A DNA stretch of 33,268 nt from CAYGZA01 sp964354135 (GTDB taxonomy: Bacteria; Planctomycetota; Planctomycetia; Pirellulales; Thermoguttaceae). The stretch spans positions 1 to 33,268 of the forward strand of contig CAYGZA010000027.1 in assembly GCA_964354135.1 (NCBI GenBank), given 5' to 3'. Of the stretch, positions 21,485 to 30,092 are shown piece by piece (the first letter of the stretch is position 1; every line of letters starts with the position of its first letter). Both the position numbers and the translations under genes were made by a program. Below the pieces are notes generated by a model. It had not been told where the DNA came from. It searched no databases and saw nothing but the letters and a program-made list of their open reading frames with translations.

Positions 21485-24199
21485 TTACAGGTAATTCAAC
21501 AGCGACATTCGCATGATTTGCGCCGTCGCCCTAAGACCGGCCTCGTAAGTCGTCTGCCTGGCGGTGAGTGAGGAGATCACTTCGACGATGTCCGCGTCGT
21601 AATCGAGCGAGAGAGACTGTTGCAGCTCGATCTCCTCGGAGTCTGCGCGTTGCTTAAGGACGTCGAGGGCCTGCTGCCTGGCCCCGAGCTCGGCGCGGGC
21701 GAAGTTCATGTCGACCGTGCGCTGGTCGAGCATCGCGATGGACCGATCGATCTCCCACAAGTCGTTCGTGATCAGTCCGTGGTGGAGGCGCACTAGCGCG
21801 GTGAAAAGCCCGTCGGTTTCCAGGGGATCGACGTCGGCGCCCGTCAAGATGCTCGCCGGCTGCGACACCATCGGCGTCCAGGTCCCGGGAGGAGTGAGGT
21901 CCACCAGCCCGGAACCGTCGTTCGGCGAGCCGTCCGCCGGATCGAGGTCGATCGCGTACATCTCCCGAACCTCGGGATCCACGTTCGCCCCGTTGCGGAA
22001 CAAGTCGATCACGTCGATCGCCCGGGTCGCTCCCGGCGTGATCCCCAAGGTCACGGTCTTGACCTGTGTGATCGGATCGACGCTGAAATGGATGTATTCG
22101 CTTCCCGGCCCCAGTCCGCTGTCTTCGACGACGAGCCGCGTCCCGAGCGTCTCCGGCGCGTTTCGGACGCCCCGGACGAGCAGGTCGCTGTTGAGCCCGG
22201 CGGAGACGACCGTGGCTTGGGCGACCTCCCCCGAGGCCGCGACCGAGTTGCTCTCCTGGCCCCTGGGGATCAATCCCAGGTCGTAGGGCGCCAGGCTGAG
22301 AGCGGCGCGCGTGACCGTGAGCTGGCCGGGCCCCGTGCTGCTGTCGACCAGCTCGATGCCGCTGCCGTAGGCGGCCAGGCGCGCCACCAACGGGATGCCC
22401 AGATCGGTATTGCGGTTGACCGGGTTGTCGTTGATCAGGTCCACGACGTCGCCGATGGTCGTGGCGTCGTGGATGTCGATCTCGAAGGTCACCCCGTCGC
22501 TGCGGGTGATGGTGAAATCGACGCCGTCCGCAGTGACGCCGGGCACGCCGAAGCCCTCGTAGTCCGAAACGCCGCGCCCGAAGTTCAGGTCTGCCAGCTT
22601 GGTGTCCGCGGTGAAGGTCCTCAGGCCCAATTGGCTGGCGGTGATGCCCCCGTTCTCGCCGATGGCGAAGTCGGTCCCGCTCAGCCGGGAGCGCACGTCG
22701 ATCCCCGTCCGGTCGGCGTTGATCTCCGCCAGGACGCCGGCATCGGAGGTGTTCAGGGTGTTGAGCAGGTCTTCGACCGTGACGGCCTCGGAGATGTCGA
22801 TTGTCAGCGGGGTCGGTCCCCCGTTGAGGATCTGGAGCCCGGACTCCCGATCGAAATTGGTCCCGCTGCCGTATTGCGTGACCGTAGGCAAGGTCGTGGA
22901 GCTGTCGATCAGTCCCAGGCCCCCGCCGTAGCGGGTGTCGAACGGGTCCAGCTCCGCCTGGAAGGGGACCAGTCCCGCGGCATACGCCGCGTTGACGGCC
23001 TCGACGACGTTGATGCCTTCGGTGTAGCCGTCCTCGATGTTGATCACGAGCGTCTTCGCCACGGGATCGTAGGTGACCGTCTCACTGCCGGCCGAAGCGG
23101 TGCCGTCGTCGATGAGCGAGATCGTCACCCCGTTGAGCTCATCGCCGTTGCGGCCGCCCCGGAAAACGACGTCGTTGTCCGGGCCCGGGGGCCGGAGCAC
23201 GGCGCTGGCCCGCGTGCCGAGGACGTCCGTCAGGCTCGTCGTAGGACGGACGATGGGATCGAGATCGGCACTGCGGATAGGGCTGGTGCCGGCGCCCGCC
23301 TCGTTGAGAATCCCCAGCTCGGCGGCCATGGTGCCGCCGCTGACTTCCTGGATCGTCAGGTTGCCGCTGGCTAGCTGAAGGGTAAACCCCGTGGGCGTGA
23401 TCTCCGCGGTGATCGCGTTGCCCGCCGGCGGATCGGCGTGGATCATGGCGGCCAGGTCGCCGACCGTCTCGGCGCCGCTGAGGTCGATGATCCTGGTGCT
23501 GACGCCGTCCGAGACGGCGATGCTCCCCCGGGTGATGCCGCGCCCGCCGCGGAGGTCCGCCAGGCGGGTATCGCGGGTCACCGCGGGATTGAGATCGACG
23601 CTGCCCCGCACCGGATCGGAGATTGCCCCGAACACCTCGTTCCCCTGGAGGTTGGTGTCGAACAAGAGATCGACGTTGGCGAAGCTGGACAGCCGTTCTT
23701 CGTTGCCGTCGTAGCGGACCACGTTGTCGTCGAGCGCCGTGAAAGGCTGAACCGTGGTCTGCGAGCCGGTAAACAAGTAGCGGCCGCGGAACTTCTGATT
23801 GCCGGCGTCGATCAGTTGCCGCAGGGCCTGCTGGACCTGCTCGGCCGCGGCGCGGCGCTGAACGTCGCTGGAGACGGTGCCGATCACTTCCAAGGCGACG
23901 CCGCGGACTTCCGCCATCATGCCCGAAATCTGCGACGTCGCCGTGTCCGTGGCGCTGAGATACGACTGGTTCGTAGCCAGGTTGCTCTTCGCCTGCTCCT
24001 TGTATTCCAGAAGCCGCTGCAGGCTCATGACTCGCAGGGCGGCAGACGGGGCCTCGCTGGGAAGCTCGAACTTCCGGCCCGTGCTCAATTGGGTCTGCAG
24101 GCGGAACAGGCCGATCTGGTCGCTCCGCAACTGGTCCAGCAGCCGCTGGCGGACGAACAGATCGCTGATCCGGGTATTGGGGATCCCGATGATGGCCAT
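21485..24199 (-). CDS. flgL: Flagellar hook-filament junction protein FlgL, long form
   Basis: FlgL joins the hook to the flagellin filament. This form is 904 aa, against about 300 in enterobacteria. The N-terminal region (residues 1-180: TRISDLFVRQRLLDQL, LQTQLSTGRKFELPSEAP, KFRGRYLFTGSQT) and the C-terminal helix (ending ATAQIMRMSLLNYL) are typical. The inserted middle contains IN-type modules (RGSIAVSDGVSTRIIDLSGA near 223) and beta modules like those of FliC (NGVTISLIDDG...YDPVAKTLVI near 350 and a diverged copy near 670). Its start lies 1 nt after the flgK stop, so the two are coupled. A REP-like palindrome follows the stop. Confidence 0.92.
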   Translation of the reverse strand: MAIIGIPNTRISDLFVRQRLLDQLRSDQIGLFRLQTQLSTGRKFELPSEAPSAALRVMSLQRLLEYKEQAKSNLATNQSYLSATDTATSQISGMMAEVRGVALEVIGTVSSDVQRRAAAEQVQQALRQLIDAGNQKFRGRYLFTGSQTTVQPFTALDDNVVRYDGNEERLSSFANVDLLFDTNLQGNEVFGAISDPVRGSVDLNPAVTRDTRLADLRGGRGITRGSIAVSDGVSTRIIDLSGAETVGDLAAMIHADPPAGNAITAEITPTGFTLQLASGNLTIQEVSGGTMAAELGILNEAGAGTSPIRSADLDPIVRPTTSLTDVLGTRASAVLRPPGPDNDVVFRGGRNGDELNGVTISLIDDGTASAGSETVTYDPVAKTLVINIEDGYTEGINVVEAVNAAYAAGLVPFQAELDPFDTRYGGGLGLIDSSTTLPTVTQYGSGTNFDRESGLQILNGGPTPLTIDISEAVTVEDLLNTLNTSDAGVLAEINADRTGIDVRSRLSGTDFAIGENGGITASQLGLRTFTADTKLADLNFGRGVSDYEGFGVPGVTADGVDFTITRSDGVTFEIDIHDATTIGDVVDLINDNPVNRNTDLGIPLVARLAAYGSGIELVDSSTGPGQLTVTRAALSLAPYDLGLIPRGQESNSVAASGEVAQATVVSAGLNSDLLVRGVRNAPETLGTRLVVEDSGLGPGSEYIHFSVDPITQVKTVTLGITPGATRAIDVIDLFRNGANVDPEVREMYAIDLDPADGSPNDGSGLVDLTPPGTWTPMVSQPASILTGADVDPLETDGLFTALVRLHHGLITNDLWEIDRSIAMLDQRTVDMNFARAELGARQQALDVLKQRADSEEIELQQSLSLDYDADIVEVISSLTARQTTYEAGLRATAQIMRMSLLNYL

Positions 24200-24200
24200 G

Positions 24201-25904
24201 TTACAGGTTCACCAGCATCTCAAACATCTCGTCGAGCGCGGCGATGTAGCGGGCGGTGGCCTGGAAGGCCTTCTGGTAGGCCATCATGTGGACCGCCTCC
24301 TCGTCGATGTTGACCCCGCTGATCGCCAGTTTCTGGCCGCGGAGGGTCTCTTCAAACACGCGGGCGCCCTCGGCCGCGGCGTGGGTGACCGTCGAGCCTT
24401 GTGTGGTCTCGCCGACGATCCGATCGAACACCACCGAGATCGAGGCCCCGTTCTGGGACTCGATCGGCTTGTCGGGGAACTCCGCCATCTCGATGGCGTT
24501 CGCGGTGTCCGCCCCGATCCCGCCGCGGCTCGCGGCGAACTTCGCCGGGTCCTCGGCAATCGCCGGGTTGATGCCCAGATCGTGCGCCCCGGAGCCCGTA
24601 AAAAGCGTGTTGATCCCCAGGGCCGCCAGGACGCCGCTCGTGTCGTTGGCAAAACTGAACTCGTGGAGCGCGGAGTTGCTCGTGATCGACAGATTCCCGT
24701 CGCCCGTTACCTGGACCGAGATGCTGTTGATCTGGTTCAGGCGGGCTGCAAGGCTGTTCAGAGTTGTCTGCGAGGTCGGGTCCACGCCGTCCAGGTCGAC
24801 CAGGACGTCGGTGGTCCGGGTCACCTTGCGTTCCTTGTCGTAGATCAACACCTGAAACGAGCCGTTGACCGGGGTGAACGGCAGGCCCGCGTCGTTGAGC
24901 GGCCGGTCGGGATCGTCGACGTACGACTGGCTGGTCAGCTCCTGGTATCCGTTGAGCCCCTGGCCGCTGGAGAAGATCTTGTTGAACTCAAAGGCCAGGG
25001 TTCCGGCGAAGTTGTCCATTTTGTCGAGAAAACCGCCCAGGACGTCGTCGCGGGAGGCAATCAGGCCGTGGAGCTCGCCCCCCGACAGCTCGATTCGGGC
25101 ATTGGTTTGCGACATTTCGACGAACGCCGCGGCCAACCCGCGGTCGCTCTCCAACGTCAACTCGACGGGCCGCGAGATCCCCTCGGAAACGAGGAACTCC
25201 CCGCCGATGTATACGGTGATCGTTCCATTGGGTTGCTCCCGCGCCCGGATGTCGATCAGTTTCGCCAGGTTCTCCAGCGCCACCCAGCGCTGATCGCGGA
25301 GGCCTACGGCGTCACTGGTGGAGGTGTCGCCGCCTTCGGTGGCGGCAATCCGCACGTTGAGCATGCGGATTTCTTCGATCAGCCGGTTGATGTCGTCGGC
25401 CATCGCCGTGACGCGGCTGTTAATGTCCGAGCGGGCCTCCTCGACCCGGCTGGTCAGCCGGCGGATCTCCTGGGCCAGCGTGTCGCCGTTGAGCACGGCG
25501 AGATTGCGGGCGGAGATGCTCTCGGGTTGATTGAGGATCTCCGAGATGCTGGAGAAGAAACTGGTCATCGCCGTGCTGATGTCGGTTTTCGACAGTTCGC
25601 CGAGGAGCTGTTCCAGTTGGGTATAGGTGGTTTCGCGGGTCTCGGCGCTGGCCTGGTCGCTGACCGCCCCGCGGAGTCGCTCCTCCAGGAACTTGTCGAT
25701 TTTCTGGTAAACCGCCTTGACTTCGACCCCAAGCCCCAGCAGGAGTCTGCCCATCCGTTGCGTGGGCGCCGGGGCCAGGAGGACTTCTTCGCGGATGTAC
25801 CCCGGCGTGTTGGCGTTGGCGATGTTCTGCCCGATGACCTGCAAGGCGATCTGGTCGGCTTGCAGGGCGTTGCTCGCCATCCGGATGGAGCCGAAGAGCG
25901 ACAT
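24201..25904 (-). CDS. flgK: Flagellar hook-associated protein 1 FlgK
   Basis: FlgK is the first hook-filament junction protein. It is 567 aa, a normal size. The N-terminal rod/hook motif (LQADQIALQVIGQNIANANT followed by PGYIRE) and the C-terminal helix (SGVNIDEEAVHMMAYQKAFQ, then YIAALDEMFEMLVNL) are both present. The middle includes FSSISEILNQPES and GGELHGLIASRDDVLGGFLD, as in other FlgK proteins. It lies between flgN and flgL, with 39 bp to the former and 1 bp to the latter. No internal repeat insertion is seen, unlike in FlgL. Confidence 0.95.
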   Translation of the reverse strand: MSLFGSIRMASNALQADQIALQVIGQNIANANTPGYIREEVLLAPAPTQRMGRLLLGLGVEVKAVYQKIDKFLEERLRGAVSDQASAETRETTYTQLEQLLGELSKTDISTAMTSFFSSISEILNQPESISARNLAVLNGDTLAQEIRRLTSRVEEARSDINSRVTAMADDINRLIEEIRMLNVRIAATEGGDTSTSDAVGLRDQRWVALENLAKLIDIRAREQPNGTITVYIGGEFLVSEGISRPVELTLESDRGLAAAFVEMSQTNARIELSGGELHGLIASRDDVLGGFLDKMDNFAGTLAFEFNKIFSSGQGLNGYQELTSQSYVDDPDRPLNDAGLPFTPVNGSFQVLIYDKERKVTRTTDVLVDLDGVDPTSQTTLNSLAARLNQINSISVQVTGDGNLSITSNSALHEFSFANDTSGVLAALGINTLFTGSGAHDLGINPAIAEDPAKFAASRGGIGADTANAIEMAEFPDKPIESQNGASISVVFDRIVGETTQGSTVTHAAAEGARVFEETLRGQKLAISGVNIDEEAVHMMAYQKAFQATARYIAALDEMFEMLVNL

Positions 25905-25943
25905 GGCGACTCTTTCGCAGGTTCGCGGGCTTGCCGATTCCGC

Positions 25944-26429
25944 CTAGACTTCCCGGTCGACGAGCGCGCCGGTGGCGCAGACCGGTTGACCTTTTCCATA
26001 TGTCGGCTGGATTCGCCCGCCGGTCGCGATAATCTCCAACAACTGCGAAAGATGTATCAGGGTCTTTTGGACCAAGACCCAGTTGGTAAGACTGTGGTGC
26101 TGCAAGAGCCGGGCGCGATGGGAAGCCTGGCGGGCTTGGTCAACCAAGCCCTTGCCTGACGGGCTGGCCACCGCCGCGCTGAGCGACCGAATGCTGCCGG
26201 CCGGGAGCCCGTCTCGCCGCGCCCGCTCGAGGAGTTCGTCCCGCCGGTCCAGACACGCCTGGAGGGTCTCCATAAGCCGGGCTTCCTCGCCGGCCACCGC
26301 GGACAAGCCCGCCGCGTCGGCGTCCAGGATCATTCTCCGCTTGCGGACCAGCACGTCGAGCATCTTGTCCTGTGCGGCTAAGAGGTCTTGCAGGAAGCGG
26401 GCCAGTTCGGATTCCCAGGGAGCATCCAT
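25944..26429 (-). CDS. flgN: FlgN-family export chaperone for FlgK/FlgL
   Basis: This is a 161-aa, mainly helical cytoplasmic chaperone that in known systems binds the C-termini of FlgK and FlgL. The helical N-terminal half (ELARFLQDLLAAQDKMLDVL) and the C-terminal tail with IHLSQLLEIIATGGRIQPTY G agree with the family. Its place directly before flgK supports the call. The ATG at 26429 has no Shine-Dalgarno site; an array of heptamer repeats lies 8 bp upstream, between the flgJ stop and this start. Confidence 0.82.
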   Translation of the reverse strand: MDAPWESELARFLQDLLAAQDKMLDVLVRKRRMILDADAAGLSAVAGEEARLMETLQACLDRRDELLERARRDGLPAGSIRSLSAAVASPSGKGLVDQARQASHRARLLQHHSLTNWVLVQKTLIHLSQLLEIIATGGRIQPTYGKGQPVCATGALVDREV

Positions 26430-26436
26430 TGGTGCA

Positions 26437-26487
26437 GTCGGCAGGGAGGTGGGCAGTAAGCAGTAGGCAGCAGGCAGTGGGCAGTAG
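26437..26487. repeat. Heptamer repeat array (GTRGGCA type) between flgJ and flgN
   Basis: Five contiguous 7-bp units GTGGGCA, GTAAGCA, GTAGGCA, GCAGGCA and GTGGGCA occupy 26449-26483, with a partial unit GTAG after them. A detached GTCGGCA lies at 26437-26443. All contain the GCAG/CAG core when read across unit boundaries. The array is within the operon and just upstream of the flgN start. Confidence 0.75.
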
Positions 26488-26501
26488 ATCTACTTCCGGC
26501 C

Positions 26502-26870
26502 TCATTTGCGCTGGAGCGAGAACAGCTCGAACATCGGCCCGGCGAAACTGGGCGCGCTCGACTGGGCCATCTTCTCGGCAAGCACCTGGTCGAGTTGCTG
26601 CTGGAAGGCTTCTTCGGCCCTTCCGCCGTGAAAGTAGGCCGGTTTGCCCTGCGACTTCCGCATCGCCTTGAGCATCTGGCCGAAGAGCGTCTGGCCGATG
26701 GCCGATTCGAAGGTCCGCCGCAGGACCTCTTGCTCGGCGGCCGCGTCTGCCGCCTTGGGTGCGCCGCCGGGGCGCGCATCGCTTGGCCCCAGCCGTCCGG
26801 GCACTTTCAGTTGGGCCGGACGTGCCGCGGCCAGGTCAACCGGACGATAACCGACGGGGCTTACGTTCAT
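26502..26870 (-). CDS. flgJ: Rod-binding protein (FlgJ N-terminal domain only)
   Basis: This is a 122-aa periplasmic rod cap/chaperone domain. The conserved part EQEVLRRTFESAIGQTLFGQ MLKAMRKS and FHGGRAEEAFQQQLDQVLAE matches the rod-binding domain of FlgJ. The muramidase domain found in gammaproteobacterial FlgJ is absent, which is usual outside that group. The start is ATG at 26870, with AAGGAAG 8 nt upstream (MNVSPVGYRPV); an in-frame TTG at 26906 is unlikely. It lies 54 bp after flgI. Confidence 0.88.
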   Translation of the reverse strand: MNVSPVGYRPVDLAAARPAQLKVPGRLGPSDARPGGAPKAADAAAEQEVLRRTFESAIGQTLFGQMLKAMRKSQGKPAYFHGGRAEEAFQQQLDQVLAEKMAQSSAPSFAGPMFELFSLQRK

Positions 26871-26924
26871 CGCATACTTCCTTGTCGCTTGGGACGGCCG
26901 GGGCAATCCCGGGGCTCGCCGGCG

Positions 26925-27992
26925 TCACTCGATGATCAACCTGGCGTGCAGCTTGCCGTTGCGCTCCAGCCCCTTGATGATCTCAATGACGTCTTCCGTG
27001 GGCACGCGGACGGCGTTGAGCGCCTCGACCAGGGACTTGAGCGTCGGCGCCTCGTTCTTGGGATCGAGGGGGACGAAGCGGGCAACCGCCGTGGCGGCGC
27101 CGGCCTCCACCACGATGTTTTTGTGCGTGACGACGACGGGCCCTATCTCCGCGTCGCCGCTGATGACGATGCTCCCGGCCCGCTCGTTGATCACCACCCG
27201 GGCCCCTATCTGGGGCTCCGGAATCGACAGCGCGAGGACCTGGGAGACGAACTCCACCGGCTCCTCGGAGTATTGCCGGGGAATGAAGACCTCGATGTTG
27301 CACTGGTCGAGGGGCCGGGCGGGCGCAACGCTGCTCGATTGGAACCCGACCTGGCTCTTGTTGATCAGGCCGGCGATTTCCGAGGCCACCTGGAAGTCGG
27401 CGTGGTTCTTGTCGAGCACCAGCGTGATCTTTCCGTCCTTGACGAAGACGTTGAAGAAGTCCTCTTCCAAGCGGCACCCGCCGTGGATTCGGCCGGTGGT
27501 CGTCTGCGTGGCGTTGTCCAGGGTGATCGGGCCGTCGGCCGTGGCATAGACGCGGGGGTTCTTCGGGTCCGGGCCCATCAGGAGCGTGTTGAACAGCCGC
27601 CCGCCGGCCAGGCTCTTGGCCGATCCCATCGAGGCAACGGTACAATCGATCTTGTCGCCTTGGCGTGCGCCCTGGGCGGGAACGGTCGCGGTGACGAGCA
27701 CGAGGGCCACGTTCTTGCTGTCTTTGAGCTCCATGGGCCCGGTCTTGCCCGGCGGATTGCCGAGGTACTGCATCGCCTGCGCCAGGCTGCGGAGCATGGG
27801 GAGCGAGGAGCCGCCGTCGCCGGTCCCTTTCAGGCCGACCACGATCCCCAGCCCTTGGAGCGTGTTCTCTTCCTGGCCCTTGACGCGGCAAATGGTTTTC
27901 AGCAGGGTCGCTGCCTCGGCGGGTATCGCCGCCGCGCACGACCCCGCGACCACGAGGACCAACCCCAAGCGACGCATCCAGTCGTTTCTCAT
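26925..27992 (-). CDS. flgI: Flagellar P-ring protein FlgI
   Basis: FlgI forms the P ring in the periplasm around the rod. It is 355 aa, close to the usual 365. A signal peptide (MRNDWMRRLGLVLVVAGSCA, cleavage after PAEA) is followed by the family opening VKGQEENTLQGLGIVVGLKG TGD. Further conserved stretches are KNVALVLVTATVPAQGARQG, VDCTVASMG-like and RVVINERAGSIVISGDAEIG. It lies between flgH (102 bp upstream) and flgJ, the normal order. The gap before it contains a possible genome repeat (GTAGGACAGGCGTCTTGG), for which no second copy is in the window. Confidence 0.95.
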   Translation of the reverse strand: MRNDWMRRLGLVLVVAGSCAAAIPAEAATLLKTICRVKGQEENTLQGLGIVVGLKGTGDGGSSLPMLRSLAQAMQYLGNPPGKTGPMELKDSKNVALVLVTATVPAQGARQGDKIDCTVASMGSAKSLAGGRLFNTLLMGPDPKNPRVYATADGPITLDNATQTTTGRIHGGCRLEEDFFNVFVKDGKITLVLDKNHADFQVASEIAGLINKSQVGFQSSSVAPARPLDQCNIEVFIPRQYSEEPVEFVSQVLALSIPEPQIGARVVINERAGSIVISGDAEIGPVVVTHKNIVVEAGAATAVARFVPLDPKNEAPTLKSLVEALNAVRVPTEDVIEIIKGLERNGKLHARLIIE

Positions 27993-28094
27993 GGCAAAGG
28001 CACCTTACATGCCGTTTCGTAGGACAGGCGTCTTGGTTGTCTTCTCCAAACACACGCTGGAGACCCGTGCTACCGCTCCTAGGAACAATCCGGG

Positions 28095-28784
28095 TTAGAA
28101 GGGGGTGACCCGATCGAGGATCTTGATCAGCCACCCGCGGCGGAGCCCGTCGCGCCCGTGGCCGGCGGAGCGGCGGAGGATCCGCTTCTCGGCGATCTTC
28201 TCGCTCTTGACCGTGTTGTTGGGCAGGATGTCCTCCGGCCGGACGATGCCGCTCAAAGAAAGCTCCCATTCCTCTTCGTCGAGCTTGACCACGCTGTGCC
28301 CCTCGATCACCAGCGTGCCGTTCGGGCGGACGTCGGTGACCACGCACTGGATGTCCGCCTCCAAGAGGTCGCGGTTTTGCAGGTTGGCCTGGGCCCGGTA
28401 CTTGTTGTCGAGGATGCCGGCGATTTTCGGGTCGCCGGCGGTCTGCGGATCGGGCTGGATGCTGATGCCGTCGAAGAGGATCCAGTCGGTCAGCGCCATC
28501 GCGCCCTCCGCCTTCTTCCGCTGATCGACCTGCCCTTCGCGGGTCATGCGCGACTTCTCCATGACGACCACCGTGAGGAAGTCGTTCACCTTCCACTGCT
28601 TCGGCTCCGGAGTCGGCTGGTAGGTCCAGGAGACGTCGGCCAAGGTCAAGGGCTTGCTGCGGGTCGCCGGGTTGCCCAGCAGGCTGGAACTCTGCGCCGC
28701 CGCAGGTGAGACCATCCATGCCGCCAGCACCAGCCCCGCAAGGGGCGCCAAGTTCCCTGCCAGCCAACAGCGAAAACCGCTCAT
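28095..28784 (-). CDS. flgH: Flagellar L-ring protein FlgH without a lipobox
   Basis: FlgH forms the L ring in the outer membrane. The protein is 229 aa. The family core is clear: DFLTVVVMEKSRMTREGQVD, LEADIQCVVTDVRPNGTLVI EG and LSLSGIVRPEDILPNNTVKS. In proteobacteria FlgH is a lipoprotein with a lipobox Cys after the signal peptide. Here the signal peptide (LAPLAGLVLAAWMVSPAAAQ) ends in a signal peptidase I site with no Cys nearby, so it is probably not lipidated. AGGA lies 8 nt before the ATG. It lies 52 bp after flgA. The C-terminal 25 residues (GHGRDGLRRGWLIKILDRVT PF) are slightly unusual for the family. Confidence 0.92.
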   Translation of the reverse strand: MSGFRCWLAGNLAPLAGLVLAAWMVSPAAAQSSSLLGNPATRSKPLTLADVSWTYQPTPEPKQWKVNDFLTVVVMEKSRMTREGQVDQRKKAEGAMALTDWILFDGISIQPDPQTAGDPKIAGILDNKYRAQANLQNRDLLEADIQCVVTDVRPNGTLVIEGHSVVKLDEEEWELSLSGIVRPEDILPNNTVKSEKIAEKRILRRSAGHGRDGLRRGWLIKILDRVTPF

Positions 28785-28836
28785 TCTCGTTTCCTTTCTT
28801 TCACCTGGTAGGGTGCGTGTTTACACGTTTTCTCGA

Positions 28837-29883
28837 TCAAGGCGCCCCGCGGCCAAGGGACGAATCGCCCGCCGCTGCCGGCCGCATCGCCCGGGCGTAG
28901 ACCTCCGCTTCCTGGATCCCGGAAACCCGGGCCGAATAGACCTTGCGGTCCAACAGGGACTCGACGGAAATCAGGTCGCCGAGGCTGCCGTCCTCCCGGG
29001 CCCGGCCCGTGGTCCGGATGCGAATTCCCGCACTCCGCGAATAGACGGTGATTACCTCCCCGCGGCGAATCACGAGCGGCGAGCGGACCGAAGAGGTCTG
29101 GAGGACCGTGCCGGCGGCAACGGCCCGCGTGGTCTCTCTGCCCACCACGTCGTCGAGCGAGCGGATGGCGTCGGCCCGCGGGGCGACCGCGGAAGCGGAG
29201 ACCAACTGAACGTCGGCAGCGCGGATCACCGCGCCGCGGGACAGCGCAGCCGCCGCTACCACCACCGGCTGCTGCCGCGAGACCTCGGCCGCCACCGCGA
29301 AGCGGACCGGCCCGCTCGGGGCATCGACCGTCACCTCGAACTGCTGGCTCCCCGCCCGCGGAGGCGCGGTGCTGCGGGCGACGACCTTTCGGGCATCGGT
29401 CGGGATGGCCCGCGTCTGGGCGTCGGTGAGCGTCACTTCCACGTCCCACGATGTGTCGGCCGAAACCCCTTGGCGCAGCCACGCCACAATGGCCTCGCTC
29501 ACCAGCCGCTCCGCCTTTTTCTGCATCGACGGGGAAAGAGGAGTCTGTTGGCCGGTCCGCGCCGATTCCCCGGGACTCTCGACGACGACCTGGCTGGAGC
29601 CGGAGAAGCGGTGTTCGGCCAGATTGACCGGCCGGGTCGCCAGCAGGTCCTGCAGCTCGCGGGCGCGAACGGTGCGCTGCTGTCCCGGAGCGGGTGCGGG
29701 AAAGAGTTCAACGCCGGCCAGCGCTTCCGCCTGGCCGGAGTCGGCGGCGAGCACCTCGGCGACGTCGCCGAGGGTCACTACGGCCCCGCGCGGCCGGCAC
29801 CGGGTTCGGAGCTGCAGCTCCGCCCCGACGGCCGGCAGCGCCGCAGAAATCGCCAGCAGGATTCCCAGACTCAGACGACCCAT
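28837..29883 (-). CDS. flgA: Flagellar P-ring assembly chaperone FlgA
   Basis: FlgA is a periplasmic chaperone needed for P-ring assembly by FlgI. The protein is 348 aa, longer than the 220-240 of enterobacteria. It has a signal peptide (MGRLSLGILLAISAALPAVG A), an N-terminal region with RGAVVTLGDVAEVL and PAPAPGQQRTVRARELQDLL, and a C-terminal SAF-type region (LSRGAVIRAADVQLVSAS, VGRETTRAVAAGTVLQTSSV, IRRGEVITVYS). The start is the ATG at 29883; codons further up lie inside the large inverted repeat of the flgG-flgA gap and are not coding. flgH follows. Confidence 0.88.
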   Translation of the reverse strand: MGRLSLGILLAISAALPAVGAELQLRTRCRPRGAVVTLGDVAEVLAADSGQAEALAGVELFPAPAPGQQRTVRARELQDLLATRPVNLAEHRFSGSSQVVVESPGESARTGQQTPLSPSMQKKAERLVSEAIVAWLRQGVSADTSWDVEVTLTDAQTRAIPTDARKVVARSTAPPRAGSQQFEVTVDAPSGPVRFAVAAEVSRQQPVVVAAAALSRGAVIRAADVQLVSASAVAPRADAIRSLDDVVGRETTRAVAAGTVLQTSSVRSPLVIRRGEVITVYSRSAGIRIRTTGRAREDGSLGDLISVESLLDRKVYSARVSGIQEAEVYARAMRPAAAGDSSLGRGAP

Positions 29884-29912
29884 CGCATCAGTTCTTCGTG
29901 AGGGTTCGTGAT

Positions 29913-30080
29913 TCACCACGGAGGCACGGAGGACACGGAGAGAATGAAGAAGAGAAGGGATCATAGAACGAGCCTGGTGATTCCGTCCTTCATCAGGGGA
30001 GTGTTGAAATTCAACATGGATGAGCACGGTCCGAAATCCCTTCCTCTTCTTCCTCCGTGTCCTCCGTGCCTCCGTGGTGA
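29913..30080. repeat. Large inverted repeat with CACGGAGG arms between flgG and flgA
   Basis: Perfect 28-bp arms (29913-29940 and 30053-30080), built from iterated ACGGAGG units (core CCACGGAGGCACGGAGGACA), enclose 112 bp. The next 20 bp inward still pair imperfectly (GAAGAAGAGAAGGGAT against GAAGAAGAGGAAGGGAT), and the apex has GTTGAAATTCAAC. I recall CACGGAGG-type repeats from several bacterial genomes. It interrupts an operon, so it should fold in the mRNA. Confidence 0.75.
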
Positions 30081-30092
30081 GTGCTGTTTTCA

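Noticed and set aside
26437..26487. Heptamer array as a CRISPR array
   Set aside because: The units are contiguous 7-mers without spacers.
28019..28043. GTAGGACAGGCGTCTTGG segment between flgH and flgI as a dispersed repeat
   Set aside because: It reminds me of repeats in planctomycete genomes, but no second copy is present in this window, so it is not listed as a feature.
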